From positions 1 through 44,709 of the forward strand of contig NZ_JAFAVV010000003.1 in assembly GCF_019242285.1 (NCBI RefSeq): DNA of 44,709 bases. The letters run 5' to 3'. A program made the position numbers and the translations under genes. The first letter of the stretch is position 1, and each line of letters opens with the position of its first letter. This DNA is from Bradyrhizobium sp. Its GTDB lineage: Bacteria; Pseudomonadota; Alphaproteobacteria; Rhizobiales; Xanthobacteraceae. This document shows, piece after piece, positions 1-8,159 of the stretch. The notes below the pieces were generated by a model that saw only the letters and a list, made by a program, of their open reading frames with translations, had not been told where the DNA came from and searched no databases.

Positions 1-694
1 CGCCGTCGAGCGCGGCATGGGGATCGGTGGTCTGGCGGCCTTTGGCGTCGAGCGCGTAGCCGGGCGGGATGGGTTCGCCGCGCCGCGCGGCGCGCCGGAT
101 TTTTCCGCGCGCGGCGACCGCCGGCGACATGTCGAGATCGAACGGCATTTCCGTTCCGCCCGGTGCCGCCACCGCGATCGGGCTGGTGCCGAGCAGGCCT
201 TCGCGGCCGCCCCACGGCGGCATCGCTTTCGAGGCATTGGTGAAGACGATGCCGATATAGCCTGCATCCATCGCCTGCAGCGCATAATTGGCCGCCATGC
301 CGAAATGCGTGCTCCGGCGCGCGGAGACGATGCCGACGCCGAACTCGCGCGCCATCTCGATCGCTTCCGCCATCGCTTTGGTCGCGACCACGAAGCCGAA
401 CGCGTCCTGGCCATCGAGCGCGCCAACCATCGGCGTGACGCGCTCGACTTTCAAGTCCGGGCGCGGATTGATCAATCCGCGCCGCACGCGCTCGAGATAA
501 CGCGGCAGCGTCTGCAGCCCGTGGGTGTCGACACCGCGCAGGTCGGCGCGCACCAGGCATCGCGCGACCGTCGCCGCATCCGCCTCGGGCAAGCCATGCG
601 CGATCAGCAGCCGGCGGCCGAACACCTCGGCGGCTTCGGCGTCGGCGTAGAACGGACCTTGCGTGCCGGGACTGGTTTCCTGCGTGACCGTCAT
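1..694 (-). CDS. Ldh_2-family malate/L-lactate-type dehydrogenase, C-terminus cut by window edge
   Basis: This gene is missing from the ORF track because it runs off the left edge. Translating the reverse strand from the ATG at 694 gives about 231 residues starting MTVTQETSPGTQGPFYADAE. It contains the family hallmarks RADLRGVDTHGLQTLPRYLE (about residues 48-67), followed by STHFGMAANYAL and an FTNASKAMPPWGG segment, typical of the NAD(P)-dependent malate/L-lactate/ureidoglycolate dehydrogenase family (Pfam Ldh_2). These cytosolic enzymes oxidise 2-hydroxy acids; the exact substrate cannot be told. The purine-rich AAAGGG about 14 bases before the ATG is only a fair ribosome site. A tripartite tricarboxylate transporter binding protein lies upstream on the same strand beyond a tRNA, a pairing compatible with organic-acid catabolism. 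The overlapping plus-strand ORF at 17-841 is a shadow. Confidence 0.88.
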   Translation of the reverse strand, partial: MTVTQETSPGTQGPFYADAEAAEVFGRRLLIAHGLPEADAATVARCLVRADLRGVDTHGLQTLPRYLERVRRGLINPRPDLKVERVTPMVGALDGQDAFGFVVATKAMAEAIEMAREFGVGIVSARRSTHFGMAANYALQAMDAGYIGIVFTNASKAMPPWGGREGLLGTSPIAVAAPGGTEMPFDLDMSPAVAARGKIRRAARRGEPIPPGYALDAKGRQTTDPHAALDG

Positions 695-797
695 GATGAG
701 CACCGCAACCCTTTCAATCTCGATGGCAAAGACGCGCGTGTCCCGCGCGATGATTTCCTCTGCGCCGAAATGGCTTCTGAAGAGCGTCTTGATCGCG

Positions 798-873
798 TGG
801 TGGGCCCGGCAGGACTCGAACCTGCAACCAGACCGTTATGAGCGGCCGGCTCTAACCATTGAGCTACAGGCCC
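798..873 (-). tRNA. tRNA with anticodon CAT, best read as tRNA-Ile2 (lysidine type)
   Basis: The reverse strand folds as a complete cloverleaf of 76 bases with an encoded CCA: acceptor GGGCCTG/CGGGCCC, D-arm GCTC/GAGC, anticodon stem GGCCG/CGGTC with loop CTCATAA, and T-arm GCAGG TTCGAGT CCTGC. The anticodon is CAT, which could be elongator Met or Ile2. The acceptor stem has C4-G69 and C5-G68, the pairs known to be recognised by the lysidine synthase TilS, and the short D-loop also resembles bacterial Ile2. Ile2 is therefore preferred. It would decode AUA after modification of C34. Confidence 0.93.
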
Positions 874-968
874 CGCCGCAGGGCGGCCGACGGGCTGCTG
901 AGCGGTGCCGGGTCCGTTTACAGGGCGGGGGGCAATCGCGCAATGCGCCGCGGCGGGCTCACCCAAAG

Positions 969-1949
969 TCAATCCACCGATACACCGGCGAACTGCACGA
1001 CCTTGCGCCACTTCTCGGTCTCGTCGGCGAGGAATTTGCCGAATTCGGACGGCGACATCGGCCGGGGAAGCCCGCCGAACTGGGCCAGCCGCGCCAGCAG
1101 CTTGGGGTCCTGCAACGCTTCGGCGACCGCCTTGTTGAGGATGTCGACGACCTCCGGCGGCGTACCCTTCGGCGCGCAGATGCCGTAGAAGCCGAGTGCC
1201 TCGTATCCCGGCACGGTCTCGGCGATCGCCGGCACCTCGCTCACGCCCGGCCAGCGCTGCGGCGAGGTGACGCCGAGCGCCCGCACGGTGCCGCCGCGCG
1301 ACTGCTCCAGCGCGCCGGGCAGGTTGTCGAAGATGAGCTGCACCTTGTTGGAGATGACGTCGGGATAGGCGAGCGCCGATCCCCGATAGGGCACGTGCAC
1401 CATCTCGCATTGGGTCATCGCCTTGAACAGCTCGGCGTCGAGATGCACCGACGTGCCGTTGCCGGAGGAGGCGAAGAACACCTTGCCGGGGTTCGCCCTG
1501 CAGTAGTCGATGAACTCGCGGACGGTCTTCGCGGGCACGTCGTTGGCGACCACCAGCATGTTGGGCAGCTGCATGATGCTCGCGACCGGCACGGTGTCGC
1601 GTAGGAAGTCGAACGGCAGTTTCTTGTAGAGCGAGGCCGAGATCGGGTTGTTGGCTCCGACGAACAGCAGTGTGTAGCCGTCCGCCGTGGCGTTGATCGC
1701 CGCTGCGGCCGCGATGTTGCCGCCGGAGCCGGTGCGGTTCTCGATCACGAACTGCTGGCCGAAATGATCCGACAGCCACTGGCCCATGATCCGCGCCGTG
1801 GTGTCGACCGGCCCGCCCGGCGCGAAGCCGTTGATCCAGTGCACGGCGCGGTTCGGGTAGGTATCGGCGGCGGAAACGGGCGCTGCGCCCGCTGCAAGGC
1901 CCCCAAGGCAAACGAGGGCCGACAGCGCGGCACGCAAGGTCCGAGGCAT
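969..1949 (-). CDS. Bug/TctC-family tripartite tricarboxylate transporter substrate-binding protein
   Basis: This is a periplasmic binding protein of the Bug (TctC) family, 326 residues with the start used here. It has an N-terminal signal peptide (basic MPRTLR, a hydrophobic stretch, then cleavage near VSAADTYP). The family motifs are NGFAPGGPVDTTAR after the signal, VIENRTGSGGNIAAAAAINA, and HVPYRGSALAYPDVISNKVQ in the middle. Such proteins bind carboxylates or related small ligands and deliver them to TctAB permeases, or act as sensors; no tctA or tctB is in this window, so the protein is an orphan here. The ATG at 1949 is chosen over the upstream ATG at 1961 because GGGAGGA lies just before it. 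The ligand is unknown. Confidence 0.92.
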   Translation of the reverse strand: MPRTLRAALSALVCLGGLAAGAAPVSAADTYPNRAVHWINGFAPGGPVDTTARIMGQWLSDHFGQQFVIENRTGSGGNIAAAAAINATADGYTLLFVGANNPISASLYKKLPFDFLRDTVPVASIMQLPNMLVVANDVPAKTVREFIDYCRANPGKVFFASSGNGTSVHLDAELFKAMTQCEMVHVPYRGSALAYPDVISNKVQLIFDNLPGALEQSRGGTVRALGVTSPQRWPGVSEVPAIAETVPGYEALGFYGICAPKGTPPEVVDILNKAVAEALQDPKLLARLAQFGGLPRPMSPSEFGKFLADETEKWRKVVQFAGVSVD

Positions 1950-2061
1950 GAATCCTCCCATTCGGCTTCTTGTTGTCGGAGGATGCTTCCATAAAATCGC
2001 AGGCTTGCCTACTGCAATGATGCGGCGTCGCGCCGTTGACGCAGAGCTCGCCTGCTCGCGC

Positions 2062-3276
2062 TCATTTCTTCACCATCGGGCACGCCCGGTCGGGCGGGCC
2101 GAACGCCTGCTCGCCCGGGATCTTCGCCAGGATCTGGTAATAGTCCCACGGATACTTGCTCTCGTCCGGCGACTTGACCTGCGCCAGCCAGAGATCATGC
2201 ACCATCAGATTGTCCTCGCGCAGCCGGCCGTTGCGGGCGAAGAAATCCTCGACCGGTTTCTCGCGCATCCTGGCCGTGACCTTCAGCGGGTCGTCGGTGC
2301 CGGTCTCCTTGATCGCGTCGAGATAATGCCAGACGGCGGAATAGACCCCGGCCTGCCACATCGTCGGCATCCGGTTCACCTTGGCGAAGTAGCGCCTGGA
2401 CCATTCCCGCGTCTTGTCGTCCATGTCCCAGTAGAACGAGGTGGTCAAAAGCAGGCCCTGCGCCGCCTTCAACCCGAGGCCGTGGACGTCGGTGATCAGC
2501 GCGAGCAGCGCCGCCATCTGCTGGCCGCCCTTGAAGATGCCGAACTCGCCGGCGGTCTTGATCTCGTTCACGTTGTTCGGCGGGCCGCCGGCAATGCCGA
2601 CGATCTTCGCCTTCGACGCCTGCGCCTGCAGGATGAAGGACGAGACGTCCGAGGTCGCAAACGGCGGCCGCACCGAGCCGACCACCTTGCCGCCGGTCTT
2701 CGTCACGACCTCGGAGGCGTCGCGCTCCAGCGAGTGCCCGAAGGCGTAGTCGTCGGTGATGAAGAACCAGCTGTCGCCGCCGCGCTTGACCACCTCCTGC
2801 GCGGTGCCCGCCGCGAGCGCATGGGTGTCGAACACCCATTGCAGCGCATAGGGCGAGCAGAACTTGCCGTGGAAATCGGCCGTTCCCGTCGACTGGGTGA
2901 TGAACAGCTTCTTCTTCTCGTTGGCGATGCTCTGCACCGCAAGGCCGACTGCGGAGACCGGCACGTCGACGATCAGGTCGACCTGCTCGGTGTCGTACCA
3001 GCGCCGCGCGATGGCCGCGCCGACGTCTGGCTTGAGCTGGTGGTCGCCGATGATGACGCTGACCGGCTTGCCGAGCACCTTGCCGCCGAAATCGTCGACC
3101 GCCATCTGCGCCGCCGTCACCGAGCCCTGGCCGGTCGGCGTCGAGGCCGGCCCGTTCATGTCGGTGAGCACGCCGATCTTGACCGCGTCGTCGGAAATCT
3201 GCGCCCGCGCCGCGCCCGGCATCAGCATTGCGGCGAGCAGCGCCGCGAGCAGGGATAATGTCCTGGCTGGAATCAA
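2062..3276 (-). CDS. ABC transporter substrate-binding protein, branched-chain amino acid (LivJ/K-like) type
   Basis: This is a periplasmic type I binding protein of the Peripla_BP_6 class. The mature part begins AQISDDAVKIGVLTDMNG and shows GSVTAAQMAVDDFGGKVLGK and FITDDYAFGHSLERDASEVV, typical of binding proteins for HAAT-family ABC importers (branched-chain amino acids, amides, urea or aromatic acids). The ORF track extends it to 3438, but the likely start is the TTG at 3276: GGGGGAGGA precedes it at good distance and the reading then opens with a proper signal peptide (IPARTLSLLAALLAAMLMPG). That gives 404 residues, usual for the family. No permease or ATPase genes adjoin it, so the ligand cannot be inferred. 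The structured intergenic region at 3.48-3.83 kb lies upstream of it. Confidence 0.9.
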   Translation of the reverse strand: MIPARTLSLLAALLAAMLMPGAARAQISDDAVKIGVLTDMNGPASTPTGQGSVTAAQMAVDDFGGKVLGKPVSVIIGDHQLKPDVGAAIARRWYDTEQVDLIVDVPVSAVGLAVQSIANEKKKLFITQSTGTADFHGKFCSPYALQWVFDTHALAAGTAQEVVKRGGDSWFFITDDYAFGHSLERDASEVVTKTGGKVVGSVRPPFATSDVSSFILQAQASKAKIVGIAGGPPNNVNEIKTAGEFGIFKGGQQMAALLALITDVHGLGLKAAQGLLLTTSFYWDMDDKTREWSRRYFAKVNRMPTMWQAGVYSAVWHYLDAIKETGTDDPLKVTARMREKPVEDFFARNGRLREDNLMVHDLWLAQVKSPDESKYPWDYYQILAKIPGEQAFGPPDRACPMVKK

Positions 3277-3480
3277 GTGGTCCTCCCCCAATCGACGCGG
3301 CGTGCGTCTTTCGTGTTGCTGCGCCTCGCCACCGGCCGAGCTCGAAGCGAGCCGGCACGCGTTTGTGTATCCCGCATCCTTATGCAGATTTCTGCGATCT
3401 TCAACCATCCGGCAAACAGCGGAAATGTCATGGAGCAACGTTCCCGCGGCGCGAAACGCCCGGGTGATGCCATTGATCCG

Positions 3481-3830
3481 GCCCTCCGGAAATCAAGAGG
3501 GCGCAGGGAATGCCGAGTGCTTCAGCCGCACCCATGGCCCGCGTGCAACAAGAACGCACGCGGCGGTTACCACAGGTTCAGCCGAGATCACCGGCATTCC
3601 CTGCGCGATGGTGTTAACGCTTATGCCGTGCTCTCCCCGGGGACCGGGCTTTCTTGCCCCCGTCGCTCGCAAGATCATCTCTCTTTGCGAGCTTGACACC
3701 AGCGTCGGGGTGTCAGGACCACACGGTTTCGCCGTCCGCGGCATCCCGTTCGTCTGACGGGTTGCCTGCGTCCATCGCACCCCGTCCCGCGTTCGTGACG
3801 ATCGCGATACGCCCCCCTTGCCGGGACGGG
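3481..3830. repeat. Inverted-repeat-rich, gene-free structured region
   Basis: The 875-base gap between 3276 and 4152 holds no convincing gene. Within it are consecutive inverted repeats: GCCCTC/GAGGGC (3481-3502); a perfect 15-base pair GCGCAGGGAATGCCG (3501-3515) with its complement at 3592-3606; nested inside this, CCGCGTGC/GCACGCGG (3539-3563); GCTCGCAA/TTGCGAGC (3665-3692); TGACACC/GGTGTCA (3694-3715); and CCCGTCCCG/CGGGACGGG (3781-3830). This looks like a folded RNA or a composite palindromic repeat. I recall similar sequence in other Bradyrhizobium genomes, but that is memory, not a search. Confidence 0.6.
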
Positions 3831-4050
3831 ATGCACCTATAATCGCACTGATTTGGGGTCGGCGTCAAGCGATTTTCCGAAAATCGGAAGGCGATAGTTG
3901 CCGTAGGCCACGGCCGGTTTTGCGCATGGTCGGCACGCGGCCTCTTGGCTCGCGGCAGTCGCGAGCGCCTCAGGCAGTGACGGCGCGATGATCGTGGCCA
4001 TGTGAAGCAAATATGATGATCGTACGACAATGATAAAGTGTTGAAGCCGG

Positions 4051-4078
4051 TTGACGTCAATCGACGCCTTTCTATCTA
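4051..4078 (+). promoter_or_regulatory. Candidate housekeeping-type promoter for the DUF3551 gene
   Basis: TTGACG (4051-4056) and TATCTA (4073-4078) are separated by 16 bases, in a stretch that is AT-richer than its surroundings. This places the transcript start about 65 bases before the DUF3551 ATG. The -35 matches TTGACA at five of six positions and the -10 matches TATAAT at four. This is a motif match only. Confidence 0.35.
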
Positions 4079-4151
4079 CGCCGGGCAAATGATGCGACGT
4101 TGGCTGCCGTTTCTCCTCGAGAGCGGCGCGACAAGAAGATAGGAAGAAAGA

Positions 4152-4493
4152 ATGAAGCCGTTATCGAGGACGATGATCGTCCCCCCTGTGAAAGCGCTGC
4201 TTGCAATCGCTGTCGTTGCCACGACTGTGTCGAAGGCCAGCGCGGAAGATTGGTGCCGGATCAACGAACACAATCTCTTGAGCTGCGGGTTTGCGAGCAA
4301 GGAACAGTGCAATGCCATGACGTCCGGCCGCACGGGCTACTGCGACCACAATCCGTTCCCGGGCAAGCCTGCCGCTCACCACCCGATCGGGGTGTATTCC
4401 CAGGCGGAATACACCGCCTGCCTGTCCATGAAACTGGATTGCGGCGGTGGTGCGTTTGCCTATGCACCGAAGACGAGGCCGGCAAGGAACTGA
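4152..4493 (+). CDS. DUF3551 small secreted cysteine-rich protein
   Basis: A 113-residue exported protein. The N-terminus MKPLSRTMIVPPVKALLAIA leads into a hydrophobic core and a probable cleavage after KASA, so the mature form starts EDWCRINEHN. Six cysteines follow (DWC, LSCGF, EQCNAM, YCDHN, ACLSM, LDCGG), the spacing seen in DUF3551 proteins, which are abundant in Bradyrhizobium and relatives and have no known function. The cysteines probably form disulfides in the periplasm. GGAAGAAAG before the ATG is a reasonable ribosome site. It appears monocistronic, with a candidate sigma-70 promoter about 75 bases upstream. Confidence 0.82.
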   Translation: MKPLSRTMIVPPVKALLAIAVVATTVSKASAEDWCRINEHNLLSCGFASKEQCNAMTSGRTGYCDHNPFPGKPAAHHPIGVYSQAEYTACLSMKLDCGGGAFAYAPKTRPARN

Positions 4494-4602
4494 ATGAAAC
4501 GATCGGCGGCCGGTCACGCGGCTTGTAGAGCGGATGAGCGAAGCGCAATCTGTCTCAAACACCAGAGTGAAGGCCTGATTTCCAGCTCGGTTCGATGCGG
4601 CC

Positions 4603-4636
4603 GTGGGGCGGATTACGCTTTCGCTAATCCGCCCAC
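4603..4636. repeat. Short intergenic palindrome (GGCGGATTA type)
   Basis: GTGGGGCGGATTA and its near complement TAATCCGCCCAC flank a short CGCTTTCGC loop. A decayed half copy (GCGGATTACGCTTTG) lies at about 4691. Palindromes of this kind are scattered between genes in Bradyrhizobium. It occupies the 262-base gap between the DUF3551 and VOC genes, in which I see no further gene. Confidence 0.6.
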
Positions 4637-4755
4637 AGGCTTCGGCGAGCTGGATAGAACGGGCAAAAGCGCGACAGTTCCGACGTTTGCAGCGGATTAC
4701 GCTTTGTCGATCCATGCGCTATACCGGAGCGGCGGAACCGGTTCGGGAGTTGAAG

Positions 4756-5139
4756 ATGGCCGTTCGCAGTGTCTCGATTGCACTCTCGACTGAGAACGTC
4801 GCGCGGTCCGTGAGGTTCTATGTGGAGCAGCTCGGCTTCACCTGCACGCTGCAATCGGAAGGCTTCGCACGCGTTCGGCTTGGCGTTGCGGACATCATGC
4901 TCGCGCAGCCCAACGCCCATCTGCCCTGGCAGGGCCCACGCTTCACCGGCTCGATCTATCTGGAGGTCGACAATGTCGAGGAGCTGTGGGAGAGCCTCAA
5001 GACTCGCGCGCGTATCTCTTACCCAATCGAGACCATGGCTTACGGCGTGCGTGAGTTCGGCCTGTTGGATGATAACGGCTATGCGTTGTCGTTTGCCCAG
5101 CATGTCGCAACGGACGAACGAGTGTCGCCGACGCCGTGA
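4756..5139 (+). CDS. VOC (glyoxalase/bleomycin-resistance fold) family protein
   Basis: 127 residues from the ATG at 4756, which follows CGGGAG at 8-9 bases; the longer track ORF from 4603 runs into repeat sequence. The protein shows the paired beta-alpha-beta modules of the vicinal oxygen chelate fold: STENVARSVRFYVEQLGFTC at residues 11-30, and GSIYLEVDNVEELWESLK then GVREFGLLDDNGYALSFAQ in the second half. The usual metal ligands are poorly kept: there is no histidine in the first strand, and the final Glu of the common NxLEF motif is serine here. It may therefore be a metal-independent binding protein of the bleomycin-resistance type rather than a glyoxalase. The substrate is unknown. Confidence 0.78.
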   Translation: MAVRSVSIALSTENVARSVRFYVEQLGFTCTLQSEGFARVRLGVADIMLAQPNAHLPWQGPRFTGSIYLEVDNVEELWESLKTRARISYPIETMAYGVREFGLLDDNGYALSFAQHVATDERVSPTP

Positions 5140-5199
5140 CATGTCCCGATCGCGGCGATAGCATCCGGCTGACGAAGCTGACAGGCTCGGAGGCATGAC

Positions 5200-5961
5200 A
5201 TGGATCTCGATCTCACCGGCAAGACCGCGCTCGTCACGGCCGCGAGCGGCGGCATCGGCGCCGGTGTGGCGGAGGCGCTCGCGGACGCGGGGGTGCGGGT
5301 GGCGATCAGCGGGCGTACGCAGGCTTCGCTCGACGTGGTGGCCGAAAAGCTCGCCGCCAGCGCGGGCGGACGGCCGGCGATCGTGGTGGGCGATGTCGGC
5401 GCCAAGGATGGCCCGGGCCAGATCGCGGCCGAAGCCGCGGCAGCGCTCGGCGGCCGGATCGACATCCTCGTCAACAATGCCGGCGCCGCGCGGCCGATCG
5501 CCGGCGAGGTGGACGATGACTATTGGGACGAATCGTTCAACCTCAACTTCATGGCCGCGCGGCGGCTCGCCGATCTCGTCGTGCCCGCGATGAAGGCGCA
5601 GCGCTGGGGCCGGATCATCAGCATTTCCGGGGCGCTGGTGGCGCCAAGGCCGAATGCCGCGGCGCCCGCCAAGGCGGCGCTGGCGAGCTGGTCGCGAACG
5701 CTGGGGTTCGCGCTCGGCGGCTACGGCATCACGGTCAACACCATCGCGCCGGGGCGCATCAACACGGCGCAGATTCTGACCAGGCTGCACCCGACGGAGC
5801 AGTCGCGCGCCGACTACATCAAGCAGAACATTCCCGCCGGCTATTTCGGCGAGCCCTACGACATCGGCCACCTGGTCGCGTTCCTGGCCTCGCCGCTCGC
5901 GCGCTACATCAACGGCGCGGCGATCCCGGTCGACGGCGGCGCGGTGCGGCAGACGCTGTGA
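5200..5961 (+). CDS. SDR-family oxidoreductase lacking the catalytic tyrosine
   Basis: A 253-residue Rossmann-fold protein of the FabG-like classical short-chain dehydrogenase family. It has the cofactor loop TAASGGIG near residue 15, the NNAGAA motif near 92-97, and the C-terminal SPLARYINGAAIPVDGG. The active-site segment reads ISGALVAPRPNAAAPAKAAL. Ser141/Ser143 and Lys158 are in place, but the Tyr of YxxxK, expected at 154, is Ala. The fold and NAD(P) binding are clear; ordinary dehydrogenase chemistry is doubtful. The gene starts about 60 bases after the VOC gene and could be co-transcribed with it. A ribosome site (CTCGGAGG) precedes the ATG. Confidence 0.88.
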   Translation: MDLDLTGKTALVTAASGGIGAGVAEALADAGVRVAISGRTQASLDVVAEKLAASAGGRPAIVVGDVGAKDGPGQIAAEAAAALGGRIDILVNNAGAARPIAGEVDDDYWDESFNLNFMAARRLADLVVPAMKAQRWGRIISISGALVAPRPNAAAPAKAALASWSRTLGFALGGYGITVNTIAPGRINTAQILTRLHPTEQSRADYIKQNIPAGYFGEPYDIGHLVAFLASPLARYINGAAIPVDGGAVRQTL

Positions 5962-6013
5962 ATCGCGGTGCGCCCCAGGGCGAGCATCCGCGGACAAGCC
6001 ACCCTCGCGCCGG

Positions 6014-6691
6014 CTATCCTTCGTCCGCCGCGGCGAGCCGCTCGGCTTCGGCGAGATCCTCGGCCGTGTTGGCGTTGAAGAACGGATCGAGCGGTGTCGT
6101 CGGCCAAATGACGGTGGCGAGCGAAAAGCGCGCGGCCCAGCGGCCGACTTTCCTGACGCCCTCCACCACCAGCGCGTGGCGCAGCTCCTCGCGCAAGCCG
6201 ACGCGCCACAGGCCGATCACCGGATGCGACTGCTCGGCGGAGGCCGCGATGGCGAGCTCGGCGTTCTGCTCGGCACGGGCCCGATGCAGGCGCGCGACGA
6301 GATCGCGCGGCAGGAACGGGCAATCGGCCGCCGCGCTCAGCATCCATTCGACCTCCGGCCGGTTGGTTGCGGCCCAGTCGAGGCCGGCGAGGATGCCCGC
6401 GAGCGGTCCTGGAAAATCGGCGACGCTGTCGCCGATCACCGGCAGGCCGAACGCGGCGAAGCGCGCCGGCTCGCCATTGGCGTTGAGGACGAGGCCGTCG
6501 CATTGCGGCGCAAGCCGCGCGATCGCGCGTTCCAGGATGGTGCGGCCGGCAATGCTGCGCATCGGCTTGTCGCCGCCGCCCATGCGCCGCGCCAGCCCGC
6601 CGGCGACCAGCACGCCCGGCGTGGGCGGCACGCCGCGCCCGTTGAGGCGCGGAGCATCCGGATTTGCCACGGCGGCCTTGTCGGTCTTCAT
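6014..6691 (-). CDS. mobA: Molybdenum cofactor guanylyltransferase
   Basis: 225 residues from the ATG at 6691; the track start at 6799 lies inside a repeat and is not credible. The nucleotidyltransferase signature [16 protein letters not shown] sits near residues 28-43, followed by FNANTAEDL near the C-terminus (common in MobA). The enzyme transfers GMP from GTP to Mo-molybdopterin, giving the guanine dinucleotide cofactor needed by DMSO-reductase-type enzymes such as nitrate reductase and formate dehydrogenase. It is transcribed divergently from mobB; the 185-base gap contains a palindromic repeat. About 25 residues precede the motif, longer than in E. coli MobA. Confidence 0.93.
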   Translation of the reverse strand: MKTDKAAVANPDAPRLNGRGVPPTPGVLVAGGLARRMGGGDKPMRSIAGRTILERAIARLAPQCDGLVLNANGEPARFAAFGLPVIGDSVADFPGPLAGILAGLDWAATNRPEVEWMLSAAADCPFLPRDLVARLHRARAEQNAELAIAASAEQSHPVIGLWRVGLREELRHALVVEGVRKVGRWAARFSLATVIWPTTPLDPFFNANTAEDLAEAERLAAADEG

Positions 6692-6770
6692 GATACCGCC
6701 GAGGTTAGCATGACAGGGCGTGCGCGCGGATATAGCATTGGTGAAGATTGAACGAAATGCGGCCCCAGCC

Positions 6771-6847
6771 GTCATTGCGAGCGAAGCGAAGCAATCCACG
6801 TATCAACCCCGGGGAAAGATGGATTGCTTCGCTGCGCTCGCAATGAC
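6771..6847. repeat. Intergenic palindromic repeat (GTCATTGCGAG type)
   Basis: GTCATTGCGAGCGAAGCGAA and its near complement at 6829-6847 (ending GCTCGCAATGAC) form long arms around a loop of about 20 bases. This is a widespread small palindromic repeat in Bradyrhizobium and Rhodopseudomonas, known to me from general familiarity. It lies between mobA and mobB and could form a strong hairpin in either transcript. Confidence 0.75.
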
Positions 6848-6876
6848 GAGGCGGCGGGTTCCGGAGAGTAGACTGA

Positions 6877-7404
6877 ATGAGAGTCATTGGGCTCGCCGGC
6901 TGGAGCGGCGCAGGCAAGACCACGCTGGTGACGCGGGTGCTGCCGCTTCTCAAGGCGCAGGGGCTGCAGGTCTCCGTGATCAAGCATGCCCACCACGATT
7001 TCGACGTCGACGTTCCCGGCAAGGATTCCTGGCGGCACCGCGAGGCGGGCGCCGAGGAGGTGCTGGTGTCGTCCGGCAGGCGCTGGGCGCTGATGCACGA
7101 ACTGCGCGGCGCCCGCGAGCCCCGCCTGCCGGAGCTGTTGGCGAAGCTGTCGGCGGTCGACCTCGTCATCGTCGAAGGCTACAGGTCCGACCCGCATCGC
7201 AGGATCGAGGTGCACCGCGCCGCCAACGCCAAGCCGCTGATGTTTCCCGACGACCCCGGCATTGTAGGGATCGTCGCCGACGTCACCGTGGCGACCACGC
7301 TGCCGACCGCTTGGCTCGACGACATTCCCGCCGTCGCCACGATGCTGCGGCGGTCCGCGATCGGGCTCGAGGATGTGCTGGCGCTGAACGCCGCGGAGAT
7401 CTGA
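6877..7404 (+). CDS. mobB: Molybdopterin-guanine dinucleotide biosynthesis adaptor GTPase
   Basis: 175 residues beginning MRVIGLAGWSGAGKTTLVTR, with the Walker A loop GWSGAGKTT at residues 8-16. The MobB hallmarks SVIKHAHHDFDVDVPGKDSW and DLVIVEGYRSDPHRRIEVHR follow. MobB binds GTP and assists MobA in forming the molybdenum guanine dinucleotide cofactor; it is not strictly essential in E. coli. The start is supported by the family N-terminus, with GGAGAG about 11 bases upstream. It is transcribed away from mobA. The next gene downstream is a TusA-family sulfur carrier, which would fit a cofactor-maturation theme, but the 228-base gap argues against a tight operon. Confidence 0.93.
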   Translation: MRVIGLAGWSGAGKTTLVTRVLPLLKAQGLQVSVIKHAHHDFDVDVPGKDSWRHREAGAEEVLVSSGRRWALMHELRGAREPRLPELLAKLSAVDLVIVEGYRSDPHRRIEVHRAANAKPLMFPDDPGIVGIVADVTVATTLPTAWLDDIPAVATMLRRSAIGLEDVLALNAAEI

Positions 7405-7632
7405 GGCGCGGCGACCTTCGGTGACCGGAGGAAAGCCGGGCGCCGTCAATATGTCCGCTTCGCAAGGCGGAGGATGGCATCTTCGCGGCGATGAAATTCC
7501 CGCACGGTGGCGTCCCGGCTCTCGTGGAGACCGACGGATGCGCCGAGCTTGGCGAAAGCGTGACCGTCGTGCGGATCTGCCGGCGCGGCAGATCGGTTGA
7601 CGGCGCCGATTCCGCTCGCCATGCTGCGCTGC

Positions 7633-7902
7633 ATGACGACGATACGACTGGATCTCACCGGGCTGAAATGTCCGCTGCCGGTGCTGAAGACGCGCAAGGC
7701 GCTGATGCCGCTGAGATCGGGCGACCTCCTGGAAATTCATTGCACCGATCCGTTGTCCGTGATCGACATTCCGAATCTGGTGCGGGAGACAGGCGACAAA
7801 GTCGAGATCACCGAGCACACTGCGCAGCGGATCGTGTTCTTGATCGAAAAGACCGATCGACTGATCGGAAAGGCTAATCAGTCGTCAGCTACACAAGGCT
7901 GA
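7633..7902 (+). CDS. TusA-family sulfur carrier/sulfurtransferase
   Basis: 89 residues from the ATG at 7633, chosen because the family begins right before LDLTGLKCPLPVLKTRKAL; starts at 7597 and 7621 would add non-conserved residues. Cys13 sits in the CPLP motif and is the expected persulfide carrier. TusA-like proteins relay sulfur from cysteine desulfurase to tRNA thiolation, molybdenum cofactor maturation or other acceptors. The neighbouring mobA/mobB genes hint at a molybdoenzyme link, but this is inference. No good ribosome site is visible. A rho-independent terminator follows within 20-40 bases. Confidence 0.85.
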   Translation: MTTIRLDLTGLKCPLPVLKTRKALMPLRSGDLLEIHCTDPLSVIDIPNLVRETGDKVEITEHTAQRIVFLIEKTDRLIGKANQSSATQG

Positions 7903-7921
7903 CCGGCCTTTCGCATCAGCG

Positions 7922-7942
7922 AAGGTCGCTACGCGACCTTTT
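7922..7942 (+). terminator. Rho-independent terminator after the TusA-family gene
   Basis: AAGGTCGC and GCGACCTT form a perfect 8-base stem around the loop TAC, followed by a short T run. It lies 20 bases past the stop codon. Confidence 0.6.
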
Positions 7943-8159
7943 GTCTATCGACAACGAAAGCGGCATCTGCCCCAATCAATCTGTCGTTGCGATAGAGGTT
8001 GTGGCATGCCACGATCACACGCAAAATGGGCGTTCCGATCCCGGCGTATCTTGCGGATAGCGCAGGAGGATTCACGCGGCCCTTCGCGGTCATGCGACCG
8101 GAACAGGAATCCCAGGAGCTAGAAGAGTCCAACACGGGTGGTTGGAAGGGGAGAGATGT

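Noticed and set aside
691-1992. 433-residue minus-strand ORF
   Set aside because: It is a frame shadow of the Bug-family gene and runs through the tRNA; it is Arg/Gly-rich with no family features.
3713-4060. Short ORFs in the 3.3-4.1 kb gap, e.g. the 115-residue minus-strand ORF
   Set aside because: No ribosome sites, no family resemblance, and several frames open equally; the inverted repeats explain the region better.
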